Below the pieces are notes generated by a model. The model was not told the origin of the DNA and ran no database searches. It was given only the letters and a program-made list of their open reading frames with translations. From DAOTUL01 sp034437435 (GTDB lineage Bacteria; Chloroflexota; Anaerolineae; Aggregatilineales; Phototrophicaceae), in contig CAYQJO010000106.1 of assembly GCA_964417785.1 (NCBI GenBank), forward strand, positions 1 to 13,853: a DNA stretch of 13,853 nucleotides, in the 5' to 3' direction. Numbering within the stretch: the first letter of the stretch is position 1; each line of letters opens with the position of its first letter. Positions 12,624-13,853 of this stretch are shown here, piece after piece. The translations under genes and the position numbers were made by a program.

Positions 12624-13853
12624 GTCGACTAAAAAAAATGATCCTGATAGCGGCTCTGCTGCATGTGCCAATTGTGGCTCAGGAAAGCCGCACCCTGCCC
12701 TTGTATACCCCGGTCGCCGGTGAGGTTAACGCTGCCGGTGATGAAGCGGTATGGCGCTTCTATGCCTTCCGCAACGATGTGTTGACCTTTCATGCTGAGG
12801 CGGTGGACGCCGAACTTGATCCGGTACTGACCATCCGCAATCTGGATGGTTTGACGGTGATCGCCAACGATGACGCGGCCTATCCCGGAGACCGGGACGC
12901 CCTGCTGGAAGCCGTCACTATTCCGCGAACCGGTGATTACGAGGTGGTTGTCAGCGGCTATGGCGAAACGACCGGCGGGTTCGAATTGACCATGCTGGTC
13001 GGATATGGTGAGATTGCCGGTGCGGACAGTTTCACCTCACTGGCGGATTGGGATGTCGATCCAGGGCTTACGGCAGCGATCAGCGCTCAGTCGCTCACAA
13101 TGATGCTGGAAGGCGTGCAGGAGCGCGGCACGGTTCGTGCGCCTGCGGAAATGCCAGCAGATTTTCATGCGATGCTTGATGTCAACGCGATCAATGGACG
13201 CAACGGCTGGACTATCGGTCTTGGCCTGCGCGAACAGGCGAACGGCGATCACTATGCACTGCTGTTCAATTCACTGGGACAGTGGCGTTTGACAGCGGCG
13301 CTATCCGACGGCGAACGTGTCGTGCGGGATTGGTCACCGCATCCGGCGATTGTGCCGGGCGAGGAGACTTTCTCCCTGGGTGTGCTGGTCAACGGTACCG
13401 GCTTTGATGTGTTCTATAACCGCCAGTACATCGGCAGCGTTGTTGACGATACGCTGGCTGACGGTGGCGGCATGACGATCATTGTGGAGACGGCCAACGC
13501 GCTCGACAGCAGCGTGAGTGCTGTTGTGAATCGGCTGGTGATGACCACGCCGACCGCTGTACGGCCCATCCCCGAACACATTATCCAGGGCGATGCTGCT
13601 CAGGTCGCCAGGGCATTGACGCGGCGGCGCGTGATTCCTGCGGGTGGACAATTAACATGGTCCATTGAAGACAGTTTCATACAGAACGCCAATCCGGGTG
13701 TGAGCCGGGTGCCGCTTCTGAGCGGCAGCACCTATACGACCTTCGTCCTGGGGACAACCGCCACACAGACGACACTGGGTGATGGCATTGGTGCGTGTGG
13801 CCTACTGCTGCGCAATCAAGGTGATACCGATTACATGGTGGCGTTTCTGGATA
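12620..13853 (+). CDS. Exported multidomain protein with PPC and jelly-roll domains (3' end outside window)
   Basis: The frame from GTG 12620 stays open for 411 codons to the window end. The GTG shares bases with the upstream TGA (GTGA). Residues 1-20 make a good signal peptide: SRLKK, then MILIAALLHVPIVA, with likely cleavage before Gln21. An ATG at 12638 is in frame but would remove the positive n-region. Residues about 24-130 resemble a PPC (pre-peptidase C-terminal) domain: WRFYAFRNDVLTF, DPVLTIRN, then NDD and TGDYEVVVSGY. Residues about 136-315 look like a concanavalin/LamG or DUF1080-type jelly roll (DSFTSLADW, GWTIGLGLRE, DHYALLFN, YNRQYIGSV). A second unit with similar strand pattern starts near 333 (TWSIEDSF...ACGLLLRNQG). 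Such domains bind glycans or proteins on the cell surface. No catalytic motif is seen in this part. Confidence 0.82.
   Translation, partial: MSRLKKMILIAALLHVPIVAQESRTLPLYTPVAGEVNAAGDEAVWRFYAFRNDVLTFHAEAVDAELDPVLTIRNLDGLTVIANDDAAYPGDRDALLEAVTIPRTGDYEVVVSGYGETTGGFELTMLVGYGEIAGADSFTSLADWDVDPGLTAAISAQSLTMMLEGVQERGTVRAPAEMPADFHAMLDVNAINGRNGWTIGLGLREQANGDHYALLFNSLGQWRLTAALSDGERVVRDWSPHPAIVPGEETFSLGVLVNGTGFDVFYNRQYIGSVVDDTLADGGGMTIIVETANALDSSVSAVVNRLVMTTPTAVRPIPEHIIQGDAAQVARALTRRRVIPAGGQLTWSIEDSFIQNANPGVSRVPLLSGSTYTTFVLGTTATQTTLGDGIGACGLLLRNQGDTDYMVAFLD

Overview
The window is a scaffold fragment from a GC-rich bacterium (roughly 55-60% G+C by eye). Gene content and style are compatible with Chloroflexota, perhaps Anaerolineae: a large PreP-type M16C peptidase, exported PPC plus jelly-roll proteins, frequent GTG/TTG starts and short intergenic gaps. 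That placement is recalled from family knowledge and is only moderate in confidence. No phage, transposon, CRISPR or integron signature is visible, and no stretch over 300 bases lacks a gene.

Layout. (1) 2-346: the 3' end of a glycoside-hydrolase-like protein. (2) 427-2235: a complete ABC exporter half-transporter. Its stop codon overlaps that of a convergent minus-strand gene for an iron-sulfur APS reductase (cysH, 2232-2897). (3) 3011-4785: a divergently placed two-gene unit, an extended SDR epimerase/dehydratase translationally coupled through GTGA to a membrane-anchored methyltransferase carrying a C-terminal Trm112-like zinc ribbon. (4) 4841-9492: argS (TTG start) with an unusual HIGH motif, then a 966-residue presequence-protease-like M16C peptidase. 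(5) 9526-10271: an intrinsic terminator, dcd (dCTP deaminase), tRNA-Val(TAC) and a second intrinsic terminator. (6) 10344-13853: a tight cluster of an OmpR/PhoB-type response regulator, a soluble SAM methyltransferase, a two-TM membrane protein and an exported PPC/jelly-roll protein that runs off the window end.

The response regulator is interrupted by 100 Ns, but the 55 bases on either side of the gap are identical. Collapsing that duplication gives one clean 235-residue regulator, so the gap is almost certainly a scaffolding artefact and not biology. The exported protein at the end is a long open frame of at least 411 codons that is easy to miss because it has no stop inside the window.

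Several gene starts share an extended -10 promoter (TGN followed by a TATAAT-like hexamer), with the hexamer ending 36-48 bases before the start codon. Most genes are ordinary housekeeping functions. The parts that look least described are the regulator-methyltransferase-membrane-secreted protein cluster, the SDR/methyltransferase-zinc-ribbon pair, an exact 11-bp direct repeat bracketing the tRNA, and a rare-codon patch with a perfect extended -10 inside dcd.
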